A stretch of 64,000 nt of DNA from Polyangium sp. 15x6 (GCF_029960785.1 NZ_JASBQE010000045.1:32037-96036); one strand, 5' to 3'; shown: positions 32,601 through 41,647, counted from the first letter of the stretch. The notes: generated by a model not told the origin, from the letters alone. Made by a program: numbers and translations.

Positions 32601-34528
32601 CGCGGGGCGTGCACGTGGGCCTCGAGACGGGCCAGTACGTCTGGGCCTTTTACAATGCGACGAACATCCCCACGAACAGCCTGCTGCGGGGCGCGCGCCT
32701 CGCGGAGGTCCTCGAGGAGGCGGCGGCGCTCGCGCCGGTGTGCAAGCTCGACGTCTCCGGCGGCTTCACCTGGATCGTGAACGCCGCCGCCCAGATCGCG
32801 CAGAACCTTTCCACCCCGTCCGCGCGCAGCGACAGGCTTTTGGGGGATTGGCTCGACATCGACGCCGTCCGGAGCACGGCGACCGCGATGGGCAACCGCG
32901 CCGTGCTGTTCTTCGCGGATAACTTCACCATCATGCACGACGTCTTCCAGGGCCGTTACGCCGAGGCGGCGGAGGTGGCCCTCGGGGCCGAGCCCGACAT
33001 CCCCTCGGTCGTGAGCTGGCACGTGAGCGTCGTCTATCACTTCTATGCCTCCCTGGCGCTGCTGCTGGCCGCGGAAGAGGCCGCACCCGAGGTGCGCGCG
33101 AGAAACCTGACCCGCGCCGAGGCCTCCGCCGCCAAGCTCTCTTGCTGGGCCGATCTGTGCCCGGACAACCACCGGCACCGCGCGCTCCTCTTGCGCGCCG
33201 AGATTGCCCGGGCCCGCGGCGAGCGCCTTTCGGCCGTCGATCTCTACGATGAGGGCATTGCGGCGGCGGCCGCGGGAGGTTTCGTGCAGGACGAGGCGCT
33301 CGGCAACGAGCTGTGCGCGCGTTATCACCTGCGCCTTGGAAAGCCGAAGGTCGCGCGTACGTACCTACACGAGGCGCACGCGCTCTACGGTCAATGGGGG
33401 GCGGTCGTGGTGACGGAGCGCCTCGAAAAGAGCTTCTTCGCGCTCATGCCGCGCGCCGCCCGCAGGCCGCAAGTGGGCACCGACGCAGGGGCGGAGGACG
33501 GCAGCGCGCGGGCGCTCGACGTGCACGCGGCCATCAAGGCCATGCAAGCCATCTCCAGCGAGGTGGTGCTTTCGCGCCTGCTCGAGAGGCTCTTGCGGAT
33601 CGCCCTCGAGAGCGCCGGGGCGACGCGGGGCATTTTGATCCTCAAAGAGAATGACGATCTCTTGATCCAGGCCGAGGAGGAGCTCCAGCGCGGAAAGGTC
33701 ACCCTACTCGCGGGCGTGCCCCTGGAGACGCGCGAGGATCTGCCCACGGGAATCGTGCATTACGTGGCGCGGACGGGCGAAAGCGTGGTCCTCGGGGACG
33801 CGGCGAGCGCGGAGCAGTTCTCCGGCGATCGCTGGCTCGCGCAGGGCAAGGCGCGGTCGCTCCTGGCGGCGCCGGTGGGCAAGCGCGGGCGGATCGTGGG
33901 GGTGCTCTATCTCGAGAACGAGCTCGCCGCCTTCGCATTCACGCCCGATCGCGTGGAGCTCTTGCGGATGCTCTCCACGCAGATGGCGATATCCATCGAG
34001 AATGCGCTGCTCTACGCGAGCCTGGAGCGCAAGGTGGAGGACCGGACCCGGGCGCTCGAGGAGGCGCATGCGGAGATCGTGACCTTGAGCGGCGAGCGCG
34101 AGCGCAGCCAGGCGGAGATGCTCGCGCACAGCCATGCCCTCATCGAGCGCCAGAAAGAGCTCATCCAGGCACTCTCGACGCCCATCCTCCAGGTCTGGGA
34201 CGGGGTCCTGGCATTGCCCCTCATCGGCGCGCTCGACGGCCCGCGGGCCGCGGAGATCACCGAGCGGCTGCTGGCGCGAGTGGCGAGCTCGGCGACGCAC
34301 TTCGCGATCATCGACGTGACCGGCGTGGACACGCTGGACGGGCAGGCGGCCGAATTGCTGGTGCGCATCGGGCGCGCCGTGGAGCTACTCGGCGCGCGGG
34401 CGCTCATCACCGGGCTGCACGCGAGCGCCGCCCGCACGCTGGTCTCCTACTGCGTCGATCTGCGCGGGATCGAGACGCGCGCCAACCTGCGCGACGGGTT
34501 GCGGCTCTGCCTCCGGCGCCTCGCCTGA
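29651..34528 (+). CDS. Pseudokinase-AAA ATPase-GAF-STAS signalling protein
   Basis: A 1625-residue protein. The N-terminal kinase-like domain (about 10-275) keeps the overall fold and an ATP-site Lys (VKVLRAE), but the catalytic loop reads HRGLTAASI and DFG is replaced by ASFGTD, so it should not phosphorylate. An AAA/STAND ATPase follows: Walker A GYSGVGKSS near 325 and Walker B LFLDDLQWAD near 454. A long helical, TPR-like region spans about 620-1290, then a GAF domain (about 1295-1450), a coiled coil, and a C-terminal STAS domain (about 1505-1620) of the RsbR type. The family often ends in a histidine kinase; here STAS replaces it. ATG 29651 has GTGAGG upstream. No membrane segment is seen. 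Confidence 0.9.
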   Translation: MTRLEEVTITEELAGTAMSRLFRGRRESDGLPVRVKVLRAESNRVADVASFKHDYQRLSRLRAPGVVRVHGFEPTGEGMAMVLAEVEGEPLSARLKSPAGARALLDLAIPLTTALGAIHAAGVVHRGLTAASIIVDASGRPTIASFGTDAALSRENDALYEPHFVAETLPFFAPEQTGRMNRGVDERSDLYSLGVIFYALLTGQLPFRSRDPLELIHAHLALAPEWPSKIAFDVPPPLEAIVLRLLEKNPEDRYQSTKSLLADLEACRQRLRPDGGIDEFPLGVLHENARLLLRNKLYGRENDVAELVASFERVLGRAREITLVSGYSGVGKSSLVAEILKPLARARGYYITGKYDQLNREAPYSAILQAFDGLVRTILCESEGRVRAWKEALLAALGPNASVVCEVLPSLAHVLGDLPPAPALGPLEAQNRFTLAMRRFVSVFARRAHPLVLFLDDLQWADAASLRLLTTLLLDDGIEALFFTGAYRDNEVNVAHPLRTTLAELRKGGLGLREIVLGPLRLEHVKELLADSLRAPSPEGAAELVLQKTGGNPFFVRQLLRSLHEKGALQPGPDGSLGWSSLEAIAAMPHMANVVDLMLDAIRHLPRVTQEALEIGAAIGSPFELSTLSIVTACAPEEAYGRLAPALEAGLVARAGDSYRFTHDKIQEAAYAMLAEDERAALHLHIGRLFSKKSDAQSLFDATGHLNSARALVLEAEELLALCKMNLAAAERAGGAAAFPAALRYLEHGIVLLPADAWDAHYDLALRYFMKKGEMEALCERHAQARETLGQAFTHARSRLERTQVRRLVMNAHILTNDLLAALDEGLAALEPFGIHLPRFPSDEASSAELDATLAALEGRPIDSLVELPLLADPEIMALQDVLEDMLSPCYFVSPNNHAITVAKMVQQALAHGLSKHTIYAFVNFGMFLCVRGDIELGYQFGNLAVRVSERYPEKKSESMLCNMWGAFVQHWKEPYSKYKENFPRGVHVGLETGQYVWAFYNATNIPTNSLLRGARLAEVLEEAAALAPVCKLDVSGGFTWIVNAAAQIAQNLSTPSARSDRLLGDWLDIDAVRSTATAMGNRAVLFFADNFTIMHDVFQGRYAEAAEVALGAEPDIPSVVSWHVSVVYHFYASLALLLAAEEAAPEVRARNLTRAEASAAKLSCWADLCPDNHRHRALLLRAEIARARGERLSAVDLYDEGIAAAAAGGFVQDEALGNELCARYHLRLGKPKVARTYLHEAHALYGQWGAVVVTERLEKSFFALMPRAARRPQVGTDAGAEDGSARALDVHAAIKAMQAISSEVVLSRLLERLLRIALESAGATRGILILKENDDLLIQAEEELQRGKVTLLAGVPLETREDLPTGIVHYVARTGESVVLGDAASAEQFSGDRWLAQGKARSLLAAPVGKRGRIVGVLYLENELAAFAFTPDRVELLRMLSTQMAISIENALLYASLERKVEDRTRALEEAHAEIVTLSGERERSQAEMLAHSHALIERQKELIQALSTPILQVWDGVLALPLIGALDGPRAAEITERLLARVASSATHFAIIDVTGVDTLDGQAAELLVRIGRAVELLGARALITGLHASAARTLVSYCVDLRGIETRANLRDGLRLCLRRLA

Positions 34529-34835
34529 GCTGCCTTCGAGCGAATATACATCGACCGCTTCTTCACGCTCGCTAACAGCCCGTGGACCTATCCCGAAGGA
34601 CGATCGACAGGGACGGGAGGGGAGGGGAGGTTTGTCCGCGTCATGTCGGCGTGTCGACGGCAGGCTCCTGGGCCGTGGGCACCTTGCTCGATGCGCGTCT
34701 TGATGGCCGACTTGTCGGTGCACGCTCGCATGCTACCCGGCGCGGCGGGCGGGTAGCCGAAGCAAGCAAGATTGCCCCGCCGTCAGCGTTGACGTAACAT
34801 CCGAACTACGAGATTTAGCCGCAGATGGTAGTTTC
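34529..34835. promoter_or_regulatory. Intergenic region with a weak promoter candidate
   Basis: No gene was supported in these 307 bp. TTGACG at 34789-34794 and GATTTA at 34812-34817 with a 17-bp spacer could drive the gene at 34836, giving a transcript start near the ATG. The -10 match is poor. Confidence 0.3.
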
Positions 34836-36293
34836 ATGCAGAATGGAACTCCCGCGCCTGGGGCGCGGAACGAGCCGTTCGTGAGCGAGTCGACGAGAGG
34901 GCCGATGGATTCAACCAACGAGACGCCACACACGCCGCTCGAGTGCATCGACGGCGAACCCTTCGTGTTTGCGGCCGTTTCGCCCATCCCCGGCCGCTCG
35001 CCGCGTCTCGATCTCCCGCTGGCGAGCCAGGGCCCCGCGATCGATCACTACTCGTCGCAGCACGCGCCGCAGGGGCTCGTCGCGTATCGTCTGCGTCGGG
35101 GGGACGTGGCGGTCCTCGATGACGTGACGCGCGCCCTCTCGCGTGCGACGCCTGCGGAAGGCAGCGATGCCGGCACGGCCTACGGGTATCGCGTGCGCGC
35201 TTTGCTTTGCGACGATTCGATCGGGCCGAAGGTCGTCTCTTGGCTAGAGAGCTGCCTTGCCGACGAGTCCATTCCCCGCGAGGCGCGCGCGGCGCTGGCT
35301 CGAACGATCGCCTTCGATCCGCGATGCGCTTCGCTCACGCTCGACGCTCTCTTCGCGTCGGCCGTCGTCGACGACGAAGCACGAGAGACGTATGCTGCGC
35401 TGCGCAGTGCGGGGCAAGGCGCACGCACCGAGCCCTCCGCGCCGGAGCCCGACGATGCGCGGCGCGCGCTGCTCGCGAATCCGTTCCTCGCAGTGCGTGA
35501 GCTGAGGGATGGCGCGCGTGAGGTGCTCGCGGCTCACCCCGAGCTTCGCGGGGACGTGCTCGCCGCTCTCACGGTCGTGGTCACGGACGAGACCGAGCAG
35601 TACTACGTCCGCTTTCACGCGCTCGAGCAGCTCGCGGAGCTCGATCGCGCGTACGCGGTCGCCATCGCCGAGATGGTGGAGGACCCCGGGATGGCCCCGC
35701 TGGTCGCGCCGCTCGTGAAGTTTCCAGAGCCCGGCGCGCTTGCGCGCTACGCGCACGACGTCGGGCTTGTCCCCGAGCTCATCGACGGGGAGCTTCGTGC
35801 GGTCACGATCGAAAGCGTCCTCGGGTCGCGTACGGCCCTCTTCGCGAAGGAGACCGACGCGTACCCGAATCACTACGACGACGTGCTCGCTCGCCTGGCG
35901 CGACTCGTGTCGCCGGTGCTCGACGACGTCCTCTTCGAGGAGGTGCCACACCATGAGTTCTTCGATGACGTGCCCGACGAGGGCGAGGATGAGGACGAGG
36001 ACGAGGACGCGTATCGGCCGGTGAACGACCCCGATCAGTTGCGCGACGCGTACAGGCTGCGCGCGTTCTTGCCGGATTGCACCTACGAGATCGTCGCCGG
36101 CGACACCACGGATTGGATCGCGGTGGAGCCGGTGCTGGCGCTCCTGAACACGCTGTGCGAGGCGCGCGGGTCGGACCTCCGCTTCGTCGAGCTTCCGACG
36201 GGCTCGCAAGACGGGTGCGTACTCGCGGCGCCAGCGCGGGCCATTCGGACCGCCGTCGACGACGGCGTCCTCGTAGTGATTTGGCCGAACTGA
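34836..36293 (+). CDS. Hypothetical HEAT-like protein, 485 aa
   Basis: A 485-residue soluble protein, not recognised. The part from about 90 to 330 is made of short paired helices with Ala and Leu patterns that look like HEAT or ARM repeats (for example LLANPFLAVRELRDGAREVL). A very acidic run (DEGEDEDEDEDAY) follows near 390, then a C-terminal domain with PVLALLNTLCEARGSDLRF. No signal peptide. ATG 34836 has no clear ribosome-binding site; ATG 34905 has GAGAGGG close upstream and may be the true start (462 aa). The next small gene starts 11 bp after the stop, so they may form an operon. Confidence 0.65.
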   Translation: MQNGTPAPGARNEPFVSESTRGPMDSTNETPHTPLECIDGEPFVFAAVSPIPGRSPRLDLPLASQGPAIDHYSSQHAPQGLVAYRLRRGDVAVLDDVTRALSRATPAEGSDAGTAYGYRVRALLCDDSIGPKVVSWLESCLADESIPREARAALARTIAFDPRCASLTLDALFASAVVDDEARETYAALRSAGQGARTEPSAPEPDDARRALLANPFLAVRELRDGAREVLAAHPELRGDVLAALTVVVTDETEQYYVRFHALEQLAELDRAYAVAIAEMVEDPGMAPLVAPLVKFPEPGALARYAHDVGLVPELIDGELRAVTIESVLGSRTALFAKETDAYPNHYDDVLARLARLVSPVLDDVLFEEVPHHEFFDDVPDEGEDEDEDEDAYRPVNDPDQLRDAYRLRAFLPDCTYEIVAGDTTDWIAVEPVLALLNTLCEARGSDLRFVELPTGSQDGCVLAAPARAIRTAVDDGVLVVIWPN

Positions 36294-36304
36294 GAGGTGA
36301 GACG

Positions 36305-36529
36305 GTGACGAAGGACGTGACGGGATGCTCATGCAAAGCCTTTGCCGACGCACGCAACCTCAGTTTCGTGCGCGAAGATGCAAAGGGGTTCTGGCTCGCC
36401 GATCTCGAGCAGGGCTCGTCCGGCACGGCGGGTTATCAGCGGACGTATGGCCCCGCGATCGCGTTCTGCCCGTTCTGCGGCACGAAGCTCGTGACGGCGC
36501 CGCGCGACGCAAGCGGTCCGCGCGACTGA
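36305..36529 (+). CDS. Small zinc-ribbon-like protein, 74 aa
   Basis: A 74-residue protein with CSC near residue 8 and CPFCG near residue 57, a likely single zinc site. Between them is a stretch of beta-rich sequence (FWLADLEQGSSGTAG). The GTG start at 36305 is supported by GAGGTGA about six bases upstream and lies 11 bp after the preceding stop, which suggests translational linkage to the HEAT-like protein. Function unknown. Confidence 0.6.
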   Translation: MTKDVTGCSCKAFADARNLSFVREDAKGFWLADLEQGSSGTAGYQRTYGPAIAFCPFCGTKLVTAPRDASGPRD

Positions 36530-36730
36530 GACCGGCCTGCCGCCGGGCGTCGAGCACCGTGCTGGAGAGGTCGCCCGCGGGCGCGGGATGTGATCGTGGA
36601 TGACCTCGCGCACGGGGGTCATCGAGTCCGGATCGGTTTCACGGCGTGCTCGCGCCGCATGCGGCATTGCGACAAGCAGTCGTGGGCGACGAGGGCGCGG
36701 TGGATGCCTGTGACATGCTACGCTCCGCCT

Positions 36731-38677
36731 GTGCGCCAAGCGGCCCCCCTCCTCGCCCCGCTCCTCGCGCTCGCGTGCGCGAGCGCCAATCCGCCCTCCA
36801 GCGCGAAGCCCACGGAAAACCCCCCCACGCCCGCCCGGGCCGACAAACCCGCGCCCGCGCCTGCGCCCAGGCCCCCCGCTTTCACGATGACGAAGGCGAT
36901 GGTCCCCATGCGTGACGGGGTGAAGCTCGAGACGGTGATCTTCTCGCCCGTCGACGCGAAGAAGCCATTGCCCGTGCTCTTCCTGCGCTCGCCTTATGGC
37001 ATCCCCGAGGACGCCTCTGCCCTGGAAAACCCCGGGGCAGACGCACTCCGCGCGGACGGCTACATCTACGCGGTCCAGAACTGCCGCGGGCGCTTCGGCT
37101 CCGAGGGGACGTTCGTCATCAGCCCGCCGCCACACGACCCGGCCGACCCGCGCGGCGTGGACGACGCCACCGACGCGCACGACTCCATCGAATGGTTCGT
37201 GAAGAACGTGCCCGGCAACAATGGCCGCGTGGGGATGATGGGCACCTCGTACGGCGCCTGGACGGCCACCATGGCCCTGCTCGAGCCGCACCCCGCATTG
37301 CGAGTGATCGTCGAGGAGGCCTCTCCCGCCGACGAGTTCACCGGCGACGACTTCCGCCACAACGGCGCATTCCGGCTGGCCTACGGCTTCGAGTACGTCG
37401 CCAGGATGGAGACGAGCAAGGAGGCGAACACGGTCTTCTCGTACGGCCGCTCCGATCTGTACGATTTTTTCCTCGACCTCGGGCCGCTCGCCAACGCCGA
37501 CGCGCGCCATTTCCACGGCAAGATGCCGACCTGGAACGATTTCGTCGCGCACCCGAACCTGGACGCGTTCCTCGAGCGGCGCGCGATCGTGTCGCACCTG
37601 CGCAAGGCGACGATCCCCATCCTCAACGTCGCGGGCTGGTGGGATCAGGAGGATTTTTACGGGCCCTTCGGCATCTACGCGACGCTGGAGAAGAGCGACG
37701 CCGCGCGCAAGAACCACCTCGTCGTGGGCCCCTGGAACCACGGCGGATGGGGCAGCCCCGGGCGCAAGCTCGGACCCGTGGATTTCGGCAGCGACACCGG
37801 CGTGCATTACCGGGACAAAATCGTGGTCCCCTGGCTCGCCCACTGGCTCCACGACAAACCCACCGAGGACCAGCCCGAGGCGACGATCTTCGAGACCGGC
37901 ACGAACCGCTGGCGCACCTTCGATCGCTGGCCGCCCGAGGCCGGCGTCACCAAGAAAAAGCTCTACCTGCGCGCGGGCCGGGCCTTGTCGTTCGAGCCGC
38001 CCACGGAGACGGGCCGGGGCGCCGTCGACAGCTACGTCTCCGATCCGCAGAACCCGGTGCCCTTTGTCCCTCGCCCGATCCAGCCGCTCTTGACGGGCAG
38101 CCAGTGGGGGACGTGGATGGTGCAGGATCAGCGCTTCGTCGATCACCGGCCCGATGTGCTGAGCTTCTCGACGGGCCCGCTCGACGCGGATCTCACGGTG
38201 GCCGGCGATATCGTCGCCGAGCTCTTCGCGTCGACGTCGGGCACGGACAGCGACTGGATCGTGAAGCTCATCGACGTCTACCCGGAGGGCGATCCGAAGC
38301 CGCCGCCCGAGGCGCAGGCGGACGGTGAAAAACCCGCCGAGCCGGCCGCCGACATGCGCGGCTATCAGCTCATGGTCGCGAGCAGGGTCCTGCGCGGGCG
38401 CTTCCGCGACAGCTTCGCCAAGCCCGCGCCCATCCCGTCCGGCAAGGTGCTGCGTTATGCCATCGACCTCGAGACCCGCGCCCACACGTTCCTCAAAGGG
38501 CACCGGATCATGGTGCAGGTGCAGAGCACCTGGTTTCCGGTCATCGATCGCAATCCGCAGCGCTACGTGGACAGCATCTTTGCGGCGAAGGAGTCCGATT
38601 ACGTGGCCGCCACCCAGACGATCGCGCGCTCGCGCGAGGCGCCCTCGGCGATCGTCCTGCCGGTCCTTTCGCCGTGA
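36731..38677 (+). CDS. CocE/NonD-family hydrolase lipoprotein
   Basis: A 648-residue serine hydrolase of the CocE/X-Pro dipeptidyl peptidase (S15) family, which includes amino-acid ester hydrolases. The catalytic set is visible: Ser in GTSYGAW near 170, Asp in WWDQEDFYG near 303, His in PWNHGGW near 335. The C-terminal part (about 400-640) has the jelly-roll block ending KGHRIMVQVQSTWFPVIDRN. The N-terminus from GTG 36731 has a lipoprotein signal (LLALAC) and a Pro/Ala linker, so the enzyme should be membrane-anchored outside the cytoplasm. An ATG at 36704 is an alternative start. A cytochrome P450 gene follows 134 bp downstream. Confidence 0.92.
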   Translation: MRQAAPLLAPLLALACASANPPSSAKPTENPPTPARADKPAPAPAPRPPAFTMTKAMVPMRDGVKLETVIFSPVDAKKPLPVLFLRSPYGIPEDASALENPGADALRADGYIYAVQNCRGRFGSEGTFVISPPPHDPADPRGVDDATDAHDSIEWFVKNVPGNNGRVGMMGTSYGAWTATMALLEPHPALRVIVEEASPADEFTGDDFRHNGAFRLAYGFEYVARMETSKEANTVFSYGRSDLYDFFLDLGPLANADARHFHGKMPTWNDFVAHPNLDAFLERRAIVSHLRKATIPILNVAGWWDQEDFYGPFGIYATLEKSDAARKNHLVVGPWNHGGWGSPGRKLGPVDFGSDTGVHYRDKIVVPWLAHWLHDKPTEDQPEATIFETGTNRWRTFDRWPPEAGVTKKKLYLRAGRALSFEPPTETGRGAVDSYVSDPQNPVPFVPRPIQPLLTGSQWGTWMVQDQRFVDHRPDVLSFSTGPLDADLTVAGDIVAELFASTSGTDSDWIVKLIDVYPEGDPKPPPEAQADGEKPAEPAADMRGYQLMVASRVLRGRFRDSFAKPAPIPSGKVLRYAIDLETRAHTFLKGHRIMVQVQSTWFPVIDRNPQRYVDSIFAAKESDYVAATQTIARSREAPSAIVLPVLSP

Positions 38678-38811
38678 CGCTTCAGAGCCGGCGCGTCCGG
38701 CGCCGCTCTCCGGGCTGGCCCGCCGCTTGCGATACTTGGATGTCCCATCCCCCTACAACGATGCCAATCTAGAGAGCCCAAGCTGGCAGTACAATCGAAG
38801 GAGCGTGCCCC

Positions 38812-40122
38812 ATGACCACTTTGCCCAAAGGCCCCACGAGCAACATCCTGGCGAACATTCAGGGGATCATGGATCCGATCGGCTACACGCTGCGCTTGCG
38901 GGAGCGCTACGGCGATCCGATGTCGCTCCCGAAGATGAACGGCAAACCGGGGCTGGCCACCGGCACCGCGGAGGGTCTGCGCTCCGTGTTCGCGGTGCCG
39001 CCGGAGGCCCTCGACCAGATGCTGGCCGAGAGCTTCGCCGCGGCGATGGGAGAGTCGTCGCTGTTCGTGCTCTCGGGCGCGCGGCACACGGCCATGCGCA
39101 AGCTGCTCATGCCGCCATTTCACGGGCAGCGCATGCGCCTGTATGGGAAGCAGATCTGCGACCTGGCCCTGCAGCACTCCCGGGACCTCAGGCCGGGCCA
39201 AGAGCTGGTGGCGCAGGACCTCATGCACAAGATCTCGCTGCAGACGATCATCCACATCGTGTTCGGAGTCACTGCGCCGGCGGAAGTGGCGCGCCTCGAG
39301 GAGCTGCTCGAGGCGCTACGCAAGAGCTTCTCCTTGGGCCTGAACATCACCCTCGTGATTCCCTGGCTGCGCCGGGAGTTCGGGGGCTTCGGCCCGTGGG
39401 CGCGCAGGCAGCGCGCGACCCAGGACCTGCGCAGCTTCCTCGATCCGGAGCTCGCCCGCCGCCGCGCCGAGCCCGCCGAGCGCACCGATATCCTGAGTCT
39501 GCTCCTGGAAGCCCGCCAGGAAGACGGGACGGCGCTCAATGACCTGCAGATCTTCGAGCAGCTCCACACCCTGCTCTTCGCGGGGTACACCACGACCGCG
39601 GGCGCGCTCACCTGGGTGCTCTATTTTCTCGGAAACGCGCCAGCCGTGCTGCGCCGGCTGCAGGACGAGCTGACGGCGCTGGGCGAGGATCCGGAGCCCG
39701 AGGCGCTGGCCAAGGCGCCGTATCTGGAAGCGGTGTGTAACGAGACGCTGCGCCTGCGCCCGCCGAGCCCGGGGGTGGGACGCAAGCTGAATGTGCCGAT
39801 GCAGATCGCGGGCTACGAGTTGCCGGCCGGAGCAGGCGTGTTCGCGCAAATCATCTGGGCCCACCACGATCCCGCGGTATTTCCGGAGCCGGAGGTATTT
39901 CGTCCCGAGCGATTCCTGGAGCGAACCTATTCCCCCTTCGAATTCCTGCCATTTGGCGGCGGGAATCGGCGCTGCATCGGGGCCGCCTTTGCGCTGTACG
40001 AGATGAAGCTGGTCCTGGGCACGCTGCTGCGGCGCTACAGCTTCGAACTCGTGTCCAAGAAGCCGGTGCGGGTGGGGCTGCAGGGTTTGCCCGGCTCTCC
40101 GGTGCGCGTGATCGTCCGTTGA
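38812..40122 (+). CDS. Cytochrome P450
   Basis: A 436-residue soluble P450 mono-oxygenase. The I-helix oxygen-binding motif is AGYTTT (257-262), the ExxR pair is Glu311-Arg314 in NETLR, and the haem loop is FGGGNRRCIG with the iron-ligand Cys near 388. The length and the lack of a membrane anchor are typical of bacterial P450s; the sequence style (FLPFGGGNRRCIG) resembles those acting on lipophilic substrates. It needs ferredoxin and reductase partners, which are not in the window. AAGGAG lies eight bases before the ATG. The substrate is unknown. Confidence 0.96.
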   Translation: MTTLPKGPTSNILANIQGIMDPIGYTLRLRERYGDPMSLPKMNGKPGLATGTAEGLRSVFAVPPEALDQMLAESFAAAMGESSLFVLSGARHTAMRKLLMPPFHGQRMRLYGKQICDLALQHSRDLRPGQELVAQDLMHKISLQTIIHIVFGVTAPAEVARLEELLEALRKSFSLGLNITLVIPWLRREFGGFGPWARRQRATQDLRSFLDPELARRRAEPAERTDILSLLLEARQEDGTALNDLQIFEQLHTLLFAGYTTTAGALTWVLYFLGNAPAVLRRLQDELTALGEDPEPEALAKAPYLEAVCNETLRLRPPSPGVGRKLNVPMQIAGYELPAGAGVFAQIIWAHHDPAVFPEPEVFRPERFLERTYSPFEFLPFGGGNRRCIGAAFALYEMKLVLGTLLRRYSFELVSKKPVRVGLQGLPGSPVRVIVR

Positions 40123-40135
40123 TTCCTGCCGCAGT

Positions 40136-40228
40136 TTGCCGCGATTCGTCGTGCGCGAGGTCGAGGCGTATCTGCGCTGCGGGATCCTCGAATACGGCTT
40201 CATCCGCGTGGAATGCGAATCGTGCGGC
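40136..40228 (+). mobile_element. Remnant of an IS91-type transposase (zinc-binding N-terminus)
   Basis: The plus-strand frame begins LPRFVVREVEAYLRCGILEY and continues GFIRVECESCG. This is the start of the zinc-binding domain of IS91/IS801-family transposases. After the first CxxC the sequence departs and the rest of the transposase is gone. It lies 13 bp after the P450 stop and reads in frame into the next gene, so it could add an unlikely N-terminal extension to it. Confidence 0.75.
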
Positions 40229-40303
40229 TTGACCCGACGAGCCTGGCGGGAGGCGGCGGGCGGCTTTGCAAAAGATCTTCGCGTTAGCTACCCTCCCGAG
40301 CCT

Positions 40304-41545
40304 ATGCCGTCCTTCGCCTCCGTCCAGTTCGCTCGCTCCTGTACGGCCGTCGCTTTCGTTCTCATGGAGTCCGCCGGATGCGGGGGCGCGCCCGAGCATC
40401 CGGCGACTCCTGCGCCCTCGCTGCCGCCGCCTCCGGCGCTCGCCGGCGTGCCGCCGCTTGGCTGCGCGGCGCCGCTCGCCGATCGGTCGGCGAAGGCCAC
40501 GGCTCTCGTCGCGAGCGAGCTCCACACGTGCGCGCTCCTCGACGGCGGTCGCGTGGCGTGTTGGGGGCGCGACGAGAAGCGCGGTCGGATGAATCTTTGC
40601 GAGAGCAAGCACGCGGCTCTGGCCGTTGAGCTGCCATTCGAACCCGGGGACCAGGTCGCGACTTCGATGGAAGGTACGTGCACGCTCTCGCGAGGCACCG
40701 TCCGCTGCACGGAAGGAATCTTCACCGCGCTGTGCGATCAAGCCTGCGGGAGCGGAGAGGTTCGGGCGCTCGCGGGCGCCTCACGAATCGCGGTCGGCGA
40801 CCATCACGTCTGCGCCATCGTTCGTGGTGAGGTCGTTTGCGTGGCCCCCGTATTCGTGACCGGCGTGCCGCCGGTGCTCGGGAATCTCGGCGATCGCGAG
40901 GCAAAGCGGGCGCCGGCGGGCGCGGGCGGCGAATACGCGCGGAGCAAGGTGCCGATTCGCGGAGCCACGCTCCTGACGGCCGGCTCCGGGTTCTCGTGCG
41001 CGACCGATGCAGCAGGTGCGGTGTGGTGTTGGGGCCAAAATTATTTTGGCGTGCTCGGCGTGGCACACGGCAAAGAGCAGGACGACGGCGTTCTGCACCG
41101 CGTGGCGGCCTTCGACGGCGTCGTCCACCTCGAGTCGAACCGCGTGACGACGTGCGCGATCACGCGCGCAGGCGACACGTATTGCTGGGGCGCCGGTTTC
41201 GATGACGGTGCTGTCAAGATGCCGTTCGAGCGCGCGCGCGACGTCGCGATCGGAGACGGATTCGTCTGCGCGGTCGACGGCGCGAACCGCGTGACTTGCG
41301 CGGGAAAGTTCAGTGATGTGCTCGGCGGCGAGCCGCTGTCGTTCGCCGGCAAGCCGATCGAGATCGCGAGCGGCGGCGGGCGCCTGTGCGCGCGGCTCGA
41401 GAGCGGCGCGATCGCGTGTGCCGGAATCTCCGGGTACCTCGGCGACGGCGGCGGTTTGCCGACTCCCGTCAACGACGGCTCCGGCGCGATGGACGTCAAG
41501 CTCGTACACGAGCCGCGCTACGTCCTCGGCCCGCACGCCGAATAA
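40304..41545 (+). CDS. RCC1-like repeat lipoprotein
   Basis: A 413-residue exported protein. The N-terminus is hydrophobic with a Cys in ESAGCGG near residue 23, a plausible lipobox although not ideal. At least five RCC1-like repeats follow, each around CAxxxxGxVxCWG: CALLDGGRVACWG, CATDAAGAVWCWGQN, CAITRAGDTYCWG, CAVDGANRVTCAG and CARLESGAIACAG. They should form a beta-propeller with paired Cys residues. Similar proteins are numerous in myxobacteria and face the cell surface. ATG 40304 is chosen because the upstream frame is IS91 debris. Confidence 0.85.
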   Translation: MPSFASVQFARSCTAVAFVLMESAGCGGAPEHPATPAPSLPPPPALAGVPPLGCAAPLADRSAKATALVASELHTCALLDGGRVACWGRDEKRGRMNLCESKHAALAVELPFEPGDQVATSMEGTCTLSRGTVRCTEGIFTALCDQACGSGEVRALAGASRIAVGDHHVCAIVRGEVVCVAPVFVTGVPPVLGNLGDREAKRAPAGAGGEYARSKVPIRGATLLTAGSGFSCATDAAGAVWCWGQNYFGVLGVAHGKEQDDGVLHRVAAFDGVVHLESNRVTTCAITRAGDTYCWGAGFDDGAVKMPFERARDVAIGDGFVCAVDGANRVTCAGKFSDVLGGEPLSFAGKPIEIASGGGRLCARLESGAIACAGISGYLGDGGGLPTPVNDGSGAMDVKLVHEPRYVLGPHAE

Positions 41546-41647
41546 CGCGCGCCGTCGCGCGGTCACGGCGACGAGACCTCGGGGAAGATTTCGCCGCTCG
41601 CCGAACGGTTGCTTCTCGCATCGCTGGAAGTCGGCTAGGGTCCGCTC

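Noticed and set aside
36731..40122. Secondary metabolite cluster
   Set aside because: Only a hydrolase and a P450 are present; there is no synthase, carrier protein or tailoring set.
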